The position numbers and the translations under genes were made by a program. From Maritimibacter sp. (GTDB lineage Bacteria; Pseudomonadota; Alphaproteobacteria; Rhodobacterales; Rhodobacteraceae), in NCBI GenBank assembly GCA_020441225.1, contig JAGRMP010000064.1:1-43611 (forward strand): DNA of 43,611 nt. The letters are read 5' to 3'. Below are positions 32,533 through 40,235 of the stretch, piece by piece. Within the stretch, counting starts at the first letter, position 1. Every line of letters begins with the position of its first letter. The notes below the pieces were generated by a model. The model ran no database searches, had not been told where the DNA came from, and worked only from the letters and a program-made list of their open reading frames with translations.

Positions 32533-33858
32533 ATGACGGGACAAACGCACACCCGCCGGGTCGCGGCGATCCTGTGCCTCATTCCGGCGGCCTACTTCCT
32601 GGCGACCGCGGGGTACGGCCTTCTCAACTTCGCGGACTACGCATCCGACACGCCGCGGTTGATCCGCTATGTCGTTGGGCCGCTGGGGATCGTCGCGATC
32701 CTGGCAATCGTCGCAGTCTTCGTCGAGGAAACCAACGCGCTGGTGGTCGGGATCACCGCGACGGCCCTCCTCGCCGCGCTCTTCGTCTTCGAAAGTTACA
32801 TGACCTACCGGGTCCTGCCGCGCCAGATGGGGCTGGTCGGGGCTGTGGACGACGGCGTGTCGCTCGAACGCTTCCGGAACGCCATGCCGCCGGCCTACAC
32901 GATCAAGGCGCTCAACAAGGAACGCGGCGTCGAGACGCTCGACCGGGCGGTCCTCGCGAGCGTGCCGGGCGAAGAGGTGTTTCTGTGCAGTCGCGGCGGG
33001 GCGCCGGTGTCGTACCGGGCGGATCGCTTCGGTTTTCGCAACCCGGTCCCCGCGGCCGCCCCGCCCATCGACGTTCTGGTGCTGGGTGATTCCTTCATGG
33101 AAGGGATCTGCCTCGATGACGGCGCGCACACGGTCGACCAGCTCCGCGGGTCCGGCCTATCGGTCGTGAACACCGCGAGCCGGGGCGCCGGACCGCTGTT
33201 CGAACTCGCGGTCCTGGGACGGTACGGGCCGTATTTCCGGCCGGACGTCACGCTCATGGTGTTCTTTGCCGGCAACGACTGGGAAAACCTGCTGCACGAG
33301 ACCGCATTTCCCTGGCTCGCGCAGGCCTTCGAACCCGATGCGGATTTCGGGCCGGTCGAATGGACGGAGGACCAGCTCGCCGAGACAGCCGAGATCGTCG
33401 ACACCTGGTGGCAGGGCACGGCGGCATCGACCTCCGAGCTTTTCCAGCGCCGCGCCGTTCTGCGCAACTTCTTCGCGCTGCAACAGACGGCGAGTGTCCT
33501 CGGGCTGCACTACCCGAAAAAGACCCCGCAGAACCCGGAGTACGAACGCACGCTCCGCCGCGCGGCCGAGATCGTCGACGGTTGGGACGGCCGGCTCGTC
33601 GTCGCCTACGTCCCGCCCGTGGCCCGCTACGGCGGCATGTTCGATCACAAGTTCGTGCACGAACCGCTGCACCGCATGGTCCTCGAGGCGGCCGGAGCGG
33701 CCGGTGTTCCGGTCGTCGACCTGACCGGCGTTTTCGACGCCCAACCCGACCCAAGGGCGCTCTACGCGGCGGATTCTCATTTCAACCCCGCAGGCGCGCG
33801 CCTGGCCGCCGAGATCATCCTGGATTACCTCGAAACGTCCGGGATGGTGCCGCAATGA
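32533..33858 (+). CDS. Membrane-anchored SGNH/GDSL hydrolase-fold protein
   Basis: The 441-residue protein begins at ATG 32533 with AGGGG about eight bases upstream. Three hydrophobic helices occupy about 10-30, 43-64 and 69-88. An SGNH domain follows: block I GDSFMEG with nucleophile Ser187, the FAGNDWEN block, and the closing D414-S-H416 pair in AADSHFNPAG, spaced as in the AlgX/AlgJ-like group. Such proteins place or remove acetyl groups on exported polysaccharide, or act on other esters. It follows the SxtJ/DUF5989/carbamoyltransferase trio by 161 bp and belongs to the module by order. It could act as esterase or O-acyltransferase; the sequence does not decide. Confidence 0.83.
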   Translation: MTGQTHTRRVAAILCLIPAAYFLATAGYGLLNFADYASDTPRLIRYVVGPLGIVAILAIVAVFVEETNALVVGITATALLAALFVFESYMTYRVLPRQMGLVGAVDDGVSLERFRNAMPPAYTIKALNKERGVETLDRAVLASVPGEEVFLCSRGGAPVSYRADRFGFRNPVPAAAPPIDVLVLGDSFMEGICLDDGAHTVDQLRGSGLSVVNTASRGAGPLFELAVLGRYGPYFRPDVTLMVFFAGNDWENLLHETAFPWLAQAFEPDADFGPVEWTEDQLAETAEIVDTWWQGTAASTSELFQRRAVLRNFFALQQTASVLGLHYPKKTPQNPEYERTLRRAAEIVDGWDGRLVVAYVPPVARYGGMFDHKFVHEPLHRMVLEAAGAAGVPVVDLTGVFDAQPDPRALYAADSHFNPAGARLAAEIILDYLETSGMVPQ

Positions 33859-34132
33859 ACCGCCCCGTCCATGGCCGCGCCCGGTTCGGGTCTGAAGCGT
33901 TGGCATCCCGACCCGGTTTTTGGTATGGTCCGCGCCGAGGGGCACGAACAGAGGTGAAGCGTCAGTGACGGGGGCGATTTTCTGATAGCTGGAGGTGCGA
34001 AGAGATCGGCTCGTACAGCTGAAACACGCTGGCGGTGTCCCAGGCTTCGCGTCCGGCAAGCCGGGCCCATTCGGCAGTATGTTTGACCAATACCGCGCCG
34101 TTGCGGCGCAAAACCGAGGGTACTAGCTGCCG

Positions 34133-34972
34133 ATGCAATTCAGTGACATCGACTTCATCATCATTGGAGCCGCGAAATCGGCGACGACCTGGCTGCAGAA
34201 ACAGCTCCAGTCGGACCCGGCCGTGTACATGCCCGACCCCGAGTTGGACTACTTCTCCTGGCAGTACGATCGCGGCCCGGACTGGTATCTGTCGCAGTTC
34301 GACGCGGACGGGCGCGGCAGAACCGTCGGCGAAAAGTCCAATTCCTACCTCTATGCACCGGACGCCGCCGCCCGCCTCCACCGCGACCTGCCGCAGGTGA
34401 AACTGATCGCACAGCTGCGCAATCCGGTCGAGCGGGCCTATTCGAGATACTGCATGCTGTTCAGACGCGGCCAGGTCGGGCCCGACATCGAAACCTACCT
34501 CGACCCCGCCCTGAGCAAGGACATCCGCTTCCTGTCGGCCGGGGATTTCGCGGCGCATCTGCAGACCTATGTCGATCTCTTCGGCCGCGAGCGGCTTCTC
34601 ATCCTGTTCTACGAGGGGGTGAACAACGACCCGCAGGCGCAGATCTCCAAAGCCAGGACCCATCTGGGCCTGCCGCCGCGTCGCCTCGCACCGGAGGGCA
34701 CGGCAAAGGTAAAGGACAAGTCGGCGCCGGTTGTCCCGCCTGGATTGAGCAAGCGTCTTTCCTGGGCCAAACCGATCGTGCGGCCGCTGTTCGGCATGCC
34801 CGCCTTCGAGGCCGTTCGCGGGCTGGTCGCGCGCGAGATCCACTACCCGCAATTGTCCGACGATCTGCGGATCCGGATGCAGGATTACTATGCCCCTTCG
34901 ATCGAGGCGCTGGAGAAGATGAGCGGCCAGTCGCTCGCCCACTGGCACGAACCGCTGGACAAGACCGGGTGA
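34133..34972 (+). CDS. PAPS-dependent sulfotransferase
   Basis: The 279-residue enzyme starts at ATG 34133. The 5'-phosphosulfate-binding loop is GAAKSATTWLQKQL at about 12-25 and the 3'-phosphate-binding segment is QLRNPVERAYSRY, where Arg and Ser contact the PAPS 3'-phosphate. The acceptor-side region is long, with EKSNSYLY preceding it as in carbohydrate sulfotransferases of the heparan NDST/Stf0-like type. It would transfer sulfate from PAPS to a hydroxyl or amine of a polysaccharide repeat. The 274-bp gap on its left and the 320-bp gap on its right contain no gene that I can recognise. The family is clear; the acceptor is unknown. Confidence 0.9.
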   Translation: MQFSDIDFIIIGAAKSATTWLQKQLQSDPAVYMPDPELDYFSWQYDRGPDWYLSQFDADGRGRTVGEKSNSYLYAPDAAARLHRDLPQVKLIAQLRNPVERAYSRYCMLFRRGQVGPDIETYLDPALSKDIRFLSAGDFAAHLQTYVDLFGRERLLILFYEGVNNDPQAQISKARTHLGLPPRRLAPEGTAKVKDKSAPVVPPGLSKRLSWAKPIVRPLFGMPAFEAVRGLVAREIHYPQLSDDLRIRMQDYYAPSIEALEKMSGQSLAHWHEPLDKTG

Positions 34973-35292
34973 CACGGCGCGCCGGAGAGCGTTCTGCCCG
35001 GCCGACCCGGCCCGACGGCTTTCGGTCGCAGGGGCACCGCGGCGCCGCGAATCCGCCGGGCGCGGGTTTTCAATGGCAACCGGGCGCGCACTGTCGGATG
35101 AAGCGGGCACAGGAAGAGCGGAGATTGACGGCCGGTGGCTTCGCACATGGCGGCCCCTTCGCCCGGCCCGCAGACCACGTTTACAGTCAGTTTGAATACA
35201 CGGAGAAATGTCGGCCGAAACCTTTGGGTGGCCGGCGCGGGTACAACGGGAAACAGGACATGGCGGCCGATTGGTGCCGCGCGTAGGATGAC
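34973..35292. promoter_or_regulatory. 320-bp gap before pyruvyl transferase gene
   Basis: No coding frame here resembles a protein family. The right half turns AT-richer (about 35178-35215, including TTTACAGTCAGTTTGAATAC), which suits a promoter for the pyruvyl transferase gene, but no exact boxes could be fixed. Confidence 0.35.
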
Positions 35293-36510
35293 ATGAAAAA
35301 ATTCATTATTACCGGCATACAGATGAGAAACAAAGGCTCGCAGGCGATGTTCCTGTCGCTGTATTATGGCCTGAAATCCATTTACAAGGACTGCGAAGTC
35401 ATCGGCTTTGCGTACAAGTTCGACTCGCCTGAGCAATACCGTTTCAAGCTTCTCCCCTACGACGATTATACCCGGATGCTGTTCAAGTACCGGGTGCACA
35501 AGGCACCGTTTCTGGCGGGGCCCTTGACCTATCTCGTCAGCCGGTTGAGGAAGACCGACAAGTGGAACGGCAAGTTCCGGGAAATGCACGAGGCATTGCG
35601 GGACGCGGATGCCATCTTCGACGCGAGCGGCTATACGCTTGGCTCCGGCTGGACCAAGGCCGGCGGCGACATGCTGCTGCAGACGATCAGAATAGCGAAG
35701 GATTACAATACCAAGATCGTCCTGATGCCGCAGAGCTTCGGCCCCTTCGACTGGGGTGAGGACGACGATGCCGAGTTCCTCGCCCGGGTGAAGCAGGAGC
35801 TGAGCTACGCGACGAAAGTCTACGCCCGCGAAAAGGAAGGCTACGAATGCCTGACGTCGCTCGGCCTCGACAACGTCGAATTGTCGGCGGACATTGTTCT
35901 GAGGGAAAAGAACTTCCCGAGCGTCGACGACATCCTGGTGTCCGCCGAGACCGACGAAGCGAAATATCCGGAGCCGGGGTCGGTCGGGCTCATCCTGAAC
36001 GAGAACGTTTTCCGGGTCGGCGACCGCGACTCGGTGCTGAACCTGTATGTGAAGATGCTCGATAAACTGGTCGAGAAAGGCGAGAAGGTATACATCCTCT
36101 CGACCTCGACCGCGGACGTGAACCTCGTCGACAAGGTCCTCGAAAAGACTGCCAACCGCGACGCGGTCGAACTGATTTCCGGGGAATACGCCAGCCCGGA
36201 ATTGATCGACATCATTGCCAGGTTCAAATATGTGGTGGCGTCGCGCTACCATTCGGTGGTGTTCGCCTACAAGAGCGGCGTGCCGGGGATCATTCTCGGA
36301 TGGGCCACCAAGTATATCGACCTCGCCGAACATTTCCAGCAGCAGGACTACGTCTTCGACATCCGCAAACTGGATGTCGATGAAATGATCGCGAAGATCG
36401 ACCTGATGAGTGCGAACCACGAGACGGAAGCGCGCCGCATCCGCGAGAGCCTGGACGGGATACAGGCCAGCTCCGTTCTGGAAGAGGCATTGCTCGCCCT
36501 GGGGGCCTAG
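35293..36510 (+). CDS. Polysaccharide pyruvyl transferase family protein
   Basis: The 405-residue protein from ATG 35293 follows the family pattern: FIITGIQMRNKGSQAMFLSLYYGLKS at the N-terminus (nucleotide-binding-like fold with NKGSQA), a DASGYTLGSGW loop, VLMPQSFGPFDW, then the C-terminal half with VGLILNEN, VYILST and the invariant VASRYHSVVFAYKSGVPGIILGWATKY. Such enzymes transfer pyruvate from PEP to form a ketal on a sugar, or belong to related glycosyl-type transferases. The coding sequence is visibly lower in GC and richer in Lys/Asn/Ile/Tyr than its neighbours, suggesting more recent acquisition. It ends convergently with the DegT operon, separated by a GC hairpin. Confidence 0.9.
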   Translation: MKKFIITGIQMRNKGSQAMFLSLYYGLKSIYKDCEVIGFAYKFDSPEQYRFKLLPYDDYTRMLFKYRVHKAPFLAGPLTYLVSRLRKTDKWNGKFREMHEALRDADAIFDASGYTLGSGWTKAGGDMLLQTIRIAKDYNTKIVLMPQSFGPFDWGEDDDAEFLARVKQELSYATKVYAREKEGYECLTSLGLDNVELSADIVLREKNFPSVDDILVSAETDEAKYPEPGSVGLILNENVFRVGDRDSVLNLYVKMLDKLVEKGEKVYILSTSTADVNLVDKVLEKTANRDAVELISGEYASPELIDIIARFKYVVASRYHSVVFAYKSGVPGIILGWATKYIDLAEHFQQQDYVFDIRKLDVDEMIAKIDLMSANHETEARRIRESLDGIQASSVLEEALLALGA

Positions 36511-36525
36511 GCTTTCCCCAGCCCC

Positions 36526-36550
36526 CCGCGCGCGGCCCACCCGCGCGCGG
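36526..36550. terminator. GC hairpin between convergent polysaccharide operons
   Basis: CCGCGCGCGG at 36526-36535 is repeated at 36541-36550 and, being self-complementary, forms a perfect 10-bp stem around CCCAC. It occupies the 43-bp gap between convergent stops (36510 and 36554). It has no T tract, so it is a likely two-way barrier but of unproven strength. Confidence 0.55.
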
Positions 36551-36553
36551 ACC

Positions 36554-37729
36554 TCAGGCCCGGGTCGCGGCCGCGAGGATCGGCAGCACGGTTTCGATCA
36601 GCTCACCGATCTCCTCTTGCGACCAGGTCGGGTCGGTCAGGAAGGCGAGGCTCGTCTCGCCGAGCGCGTGCGCGACCGGCAACCGCTCGGTGTGCTGCGC
36701 CAATCCGGCAAAGACCTTTTCGAGGTAGATCTCGGAACAACTCCCTGAAAAGGCCGTGACCCCCGCCGCCTGGATCTCGGACAGGATCCGGTCGCGGCTC
36801 CACCCCTCGGCCAGCCGTTCGGGCCGGACATAGGTATAGAACCGATACCAGGCATGGGTGAGGCCGGCGTCGGGCAGCGGCGTGCGCAGCAGCGGACAGC
36901 CGGAGAAGCTCTCGGCAAGCAGCGCGGCATTGCGGGCGCGCGTCTCGTGCCATTCGGGCAGGCGCCGCAGCTGGATCCGCCCCAGGGCCGCCGACAGACC
37001 GGTCATCCGCAGATTGGTGCCCGGATGCTCGTGCAGCCAGCGAAAGCCCGGCGGATGCTCCTTGGTGAACACCGTGTCGTAATCCTTGCCGTGGTCCTTG
37101 TAGCTCCAGGCCGCCTTCCAGAGATCCGCGTCGGCGGTGACCAGCAGCCCCCCTTCCCCGCCGGTCGTCAGGATCTTGTCCTGGCAGAAGGAGAAGGACC
37201 CGAAATCGCCGAATGCGCCCACCGGGACCTCGCCGATGAAGGCGCCATGCGCCTGAGCGCAGTCTTCCACGACCCAGAGCCCCCGTTCCCTGGCCAGCGC
37301 CATGATCCCCGGCATGTCGCAGGGCCAGCCGCCGAGATGCACCGGGATGATCCCCTTGGTTTTCGGCGTGATCCTGGCGCGGATCGTCTCGACGGTCAGA
37401 TTGCCGCTGTCGGGGTCGACATCCGCAAAGACCGGTCGCGCCCCGAAGAGCAGGACGCAGGAGGCGGACGCCACGAAACTGCGCGGGGTGACGATCACCT
37501 CGTCGCCCGGGCCGAGACCGAGCGCTTCGAGCGCCGCGTTCAGCGAGACGCTGCCATTGGCAAAGGCGATCGCGTGGGGTGTCCCCAGATAGGCCGCATA
37601 GGCCTCTTCGAAGGCGCGCACATCCGGGCCGGTCCAGGCGTTGACCTTGCCCGAGCGCAGCACCTCGGCGACCGCGTCGATCTGTTCGGCGTCGTATTGC
37701 GGCCAGCGCGGCGTGGAACGTTCGGACAT
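36554..37729 (-). CDS. DegT/DnrJ/EryC1/StrS family sugar aminotransferase
   Basis: The 391-residue PLP enzyme starts at ATG 37729 behind a perfect AAGGAGGT. PLP-binding residues are visible: Asp156 in VVEDCAQAHGA and Lys185 in FSFCQDKILTTGGEGG, with the family entries GKVNAWTGPDVRAFEEAYAAYLG and IPVHLGGWPCDM. It would transaminate a keto-sugar nucleotide to an amino sugar. It is the last gene of a four-gene operon after the PIG-L deacetylase gene, whose stop lies within the ribosome-site region. The dehydratase that would supply the keto sugar is not in the window. Family assignment is firm. Confidence 0.92.
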   Translation of the reverse strand: MSERSTPRWPQYDAEQIDAVAEVLRSGKVNAWTGPDVRAFEEAYAAYLGTPHAIAFANGSVSLNAALEALGLGPGDEVIVTPRSFVASASCVLLFGARPVFADVDPDSGNLTVETIRARITPKTKGIIPVHLGGWPCDMPGIMALARERGLWVVEDCAQAHGAFIGEVPVGAFGDFGSFSFCQDKILTTGGEGGLLVTADADLWKAAWSYKDHGKDYDTVFTKEHPPGFRWLHEHPGTNLRMTGLSAALGRIQLRRLPEWHETRARNAALLAESFSGCPLLRTPLPDAGLTHAWYRFYTYVRPERLAEGWSRDRILSEIQAAGVTAFSGSCSEIYLEKVFAGLAQHTERLPVAHALGETSLAFLTDPTWSQEEIGELIETVLPILAAATRA

Positions 37730-37739
37730 GGGACCTCCT

Positions 37740-38426
37740 TCAGACGACGTCGCGCACGAGAACGAAAGCCTCGCAGGCGCTTTTGTGGACCGTCGCGCCC
37801 CGCAGCGTGGCGAGGGCGCGCAGGGCGCCGACGGAGCGCTCGTGCGGCGCGGCCAGCGCCTGGCTTTCGAACATTGCGAAGGCTTCGAGCTTGCGCTCCA
37901 GGGTGGCGGTGATGTCGACGAACACGTTGGGCAGAAAGGCCGGCGACAGATAGGGCGCGTTCCAGTTGGTTTCCGACAGCGTCTCGTAGGCAAGCACGGT
38001 CCGCGGAAACGCTGCCTGGTGCGGCCGCGCAGCCACCAGTGCCGACAGGAAGATATGCTGGTGGTCGAGGTGGATATCGCCGACATGCGGCACCAGCAGG
38101 ACGGCCGGGGCGATCTCCCGGACAAGTCCCCCGATTGCCCGATTGAGCTCGGCATGCGGCAGGTCCGCCAGCTGCGCCGCGGGCAGGTCGAGCCAATGCG
38201 TCCGGGTGACCCGGAGATGGGCGTGGGCGGCCCGGGCTTCGGCGCGGACCGTCTCGGTGAACGCGTCGGAAAACGCCGGCGGCATCCCGCGGGTGACGAC
38301 CGCGACATGCACCTCGCGACCGGCTTCGGCGAGCCGGGCGATGGTGCCGCCGGCGCCCAGCACCTCGTCGTCGGGATGCGGCGCGATCACCAACACCGGG
38401 CCTTCCGATCCGAGAAGTATCGACAT
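37740..38426 (-). CDS. PIG-L/LmbE family deacetylase
   Basis: The 228-residue zinc-dependent deacetylase starts at ATG 38426 behind AAGGATA. Motif APHPDDEVLG carries His17, the general base Asp19 and metal ligand Asp20; the third metal ligand lies in the GDIHLDHQH block. A Rossmann-like fold with VHVAVVTRG is evident. Relatives remove acetyl from GlcNAc-containing lipids or conjugates, or de-N-acylate other amino sugars. Standing between an aminotransferase gene and a formyltransferase-like gene, it could expose an amine for N-formylation or other acylation. That role is inference from context. The length is normal. Confidence 0.92.
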   Translation of the reverse strand: MSILLGSEGPVLVIAPHPDDEVLGAGGTIARLAEAGREVHVAVVTRGMPPAFSDAFTETVRAEARAAHAHLRVTRTHWLDLPAAQLADLPHAELNRAIGGLVREIAPAVLLVPHVGDIHLDHQHIFLSALVAARPHQAAFPRTVLAYETLSETNWNAPYLSPAFLPNVFVDITATLERKLEAFAMFESQALAAPHERSVGALRALATLRGATVHKSACEAFVLVRDVV

Positions 38427-38429
38427 GTG

Positions 38430-39341
38430 TTATCCTTGGTCGAGTTTCGCGTGTAGTTTCGGCGTCCAGCCCGTGGACGACCATGCCGTGACCTGCAGGC
38501 AGTTGCCGTCGCCGCACATGACGCTGAACCGCTCCCCGTCGATCGACTGGATCTGCCCGGCAAGGCCGATGAAGCGACCGGATCGCGGATCGGGTCGGGC
38601 CGCCGTGATCACCACCCGGTCCTCACCGCCGGGCGCGGCGAAGGCACCGGGATAGGGCGGGCCGACCGCGCGGATCAGCCGGTCGATCTCTCGGGCCGGC
38701 TTGCGCCAGTCGATCAGACCGTCCTCCGCACGCCGGCGGGCGCACCACGAGGCATCATCTTCCGCCTGCGGCTGGCGCGGCACGTCGCCCTGCGCAATCC
38801 GGTCGAGCAATGGCGGCAGCATCTGCGCCAGCGCCGAAATCTGCTTGTCGTACAGCCCGCGCGCGGTCTCGGTCTCGGGGTCGATCGCAAAGACGGTCTG
38901 TGCCGCGATGTCGCCGGTATCGACGCCCGCGTCGATCCAGAACAGCGTCGCGCCCGATTGCCGTTCGCCGGCCAGGATCGTCCAGGGGATGACCGCCCGC
39001 CCGCGCAGGCGCGGCAGCGCCGAGGGATGAAACCCGATCGTGCCCAGCCGCGCAATCGCCCGGAACGCCGGCCCGCAGATCTGCGACCAGCCGATCACGA
39101 GGATCAGGTCGGGCGCGCAAGCGGTCAGCGCGCCCAGCGTCTCCGCCGCCTCCGAGCGTTCGGTCCGGTGAATGTCGATCCCGGCCGCGCTGGCCACCGG
39201 TCCGAGATCGACGAAATCGGAATGGCGCCGGCTGAGCTCCACCGGCAGGGTGACCAGCATCCGCGGCGCATGGCCGCTTGCGACCATCGCCTCGAGCGCC
39301 GCCCGGGTGCTGTCGACCGCGCCAACCAGAACGACCTTCAT
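38430..39341 (-). CDS. Formyltransferase-like protein (methionyl-tRNA formyltransferase fold)
   Basis: The 303-residue protein has a Rossmann-type formyltransferase domain and a C-terminal Fmt-like domain (from about 205, with DASWCARRRAEDGLIDWRK). ATG 39341 overlaps the stop of the sugar-transferase gene by ATGA. The catalytic region is LGTIGFHPSALPRLRGRAVIPW, with His105 and, downstream, Asp141 in DAGVDTGDI. The usual catalytic Asn two residues before the His is Gly103. Sugar N-formyltransferases and Fmt keep that Asn, so activity or chemistry may differ. The GFHP variant also occurs in family members in surface-polysaccharide loci. It most likely acts on an amino sugar nucleotide, not on tRNA. 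Confidence 0.83.
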   Translation of the reverse strand: MKVVLVGAVDSTRAALEAMVASGHAPRMLVTLPVELSRRHSDFVDLGPVASAAGIDIHRTERSEAAETLGALTACAPDLILVIGWSQICGPAFRAIARLGTIGFHPSALPRLRGRAVIPWTILAGERQSGATLFWIDAGVDTGDIAAQTVFAIDPETETARGLYDKQISALAQMLPPLLDRIAQGDVPRQPQAEDDASWCARRRAEDGLIDWRKPAREIDRLIRAVGPPYPGAFAAPGGEDRVVITAARPDPRSGRFIGLAGQIQSIDGERFSVMCGDGNCLQVTAWSSTGWTPKLHAKLDQG

Positions 39342-39946
39342 GTGCCGGTCGCCTCCTGGCGGGCTCCGAGCCAGGCCCTGGCCTGGGCGAGGCGGCCGTC
39401 GTGGCACCTTTCTCCGAAGGCGAGAACCGCGACCGTCCCGAGCAGAATGCGCAGATCGAGCCAGACGGTGCGGTGGGCGATGTACCACAGATCGAGCGCG
39501 AGTTTCTCGTCCGCGGCAAGCGCGGTGTTGCCGCTGATCTGCGCCCACCCGGTCAACCCCGGCCGCACGGCACAGCGCTGTGCACCGAGCGCGCCCTGGC
39601 GGTCAATCGTCTCGGGCAGCAGCGGCCGCGGCCCGACCAGGGCCATTTGGCCGGCAAGGATGGCCAGAAGCTGCGGCGTTTCGTCGAGACGGCTGCGCCG
39701 CATCAGCCGCGTGACCGGTGTCTGCCGGGCCGCGTCCGGCAGCAGGTTGCCGTCGCCGTCGCGTGCATCCGTCATCGTGCGGAACTTCTTGATCTCGAAG
39801 GGGTGCTTGTCCTTGCCGCAGCGGATCTGGCCGAAAAGGATCGGCCGGCCAATCGCCGCGCGCGTGACCAGCGCGGTGAGGACCATCGGAACGGACACCA
39901 ACGCCAGGGCAATGCATACGAGCGCCAACTCAAGAATTCTCGGCAT
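39338..39946 (-). CDS. Initiating sugar-1-phosphate transferase (bacterial sugar transferase, PglC/WcaJ C-terminal type)
   Basis: The 202-residue monotopic membrane enzyme begins at ATG 39946 with GGAG about 11 bases upstream; a GTG at 39955 is too close to it. One N-terminal hydrophobic re-entrant helix (LVCIALALVSVPMVLTALV) is followed by the catalytic core: FGQIRCGKDKHPFEIKKFRTM, RSRLDETPQLLAILAGQMALVGPRP, and RPGLTGWAQISGN. It lacks the four extra helices of full WcaJ/WbaP proteins, as PglC does. It attaches the first sugar phosphate to undecaprenyl phosphate, starting repeat-unit synthesis. It heads the minus-strand operon and diverges from the Wzc-like gene. Confidence 0.92.
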   Translation of the reverse strand: MPRILELALVCIALALVSVPMVLTALVTRAAIGRPILFGQIRCGKDKHPFEIKKFRTMTDARDGDGNLLPDAARQTPVTRLMRRSRLDETPQLLAILAGQMALVGPRPLLPETIDRQGALGAQRCAVRPGLTGWAQISGNTALAADEKLALDLWYIAHRTVWLDLRILLGTVAVLAFGERCHDGRLAQARAWLGARQEATGT

Positions 39947-40235
39947 CCTGTCCACATCTCCGCCAGCTAGTCTGCATCTGCGCCAGCGCAATGAAAGCAA
40001 AGAAAAAAATAGCTGCACCGCAGCACAACACGAAACCCGGCGCCGTTCAAGTCCTACTTGAACATCCGGGCGATGGGTCGTACCCCTCGGTCGAACCATG
40101 TCGCGCCGCGACGGGTCCGGGGGCTGACATCCGGCTGCGATCATTGCGCAGCGGGCAATTCTCTGCAACTCTGCGCCCGGAGCAAGCCGGCAGATCCGGG
40201 CGGATTTCAGTAACCAGCGAATTGCGAAGGTAAGC
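39947..40235. promoter_or_regulatory. Divergent promoter region with perfect dyad GTTCAAGT-CCT-ACTTGAAC
   Basis: These 289 bases lie between the sugar-transferase and Wzc-like genes. At 40045-40063 there is a perfect inverted repeat of 8 bp with a 3-base centre. It is AT-balanced, unlike the surrounding GC-rich sequence, and lies near the middle of the divergent gap, as an operator would. The binding protein is unknown; no regulator gene is adjacent. The left part (39990-40015) is A-rich and may include promoter elements for the minus-strand operon. Confidence 0.5.

Noticed and set aside
33962..35146. Minus-strand frame of 394 codons opposite the sulfotransferase gene
   Set aside because: It is antisense to a gene with clear PAPS-binding motifs and shows no domain of its own.
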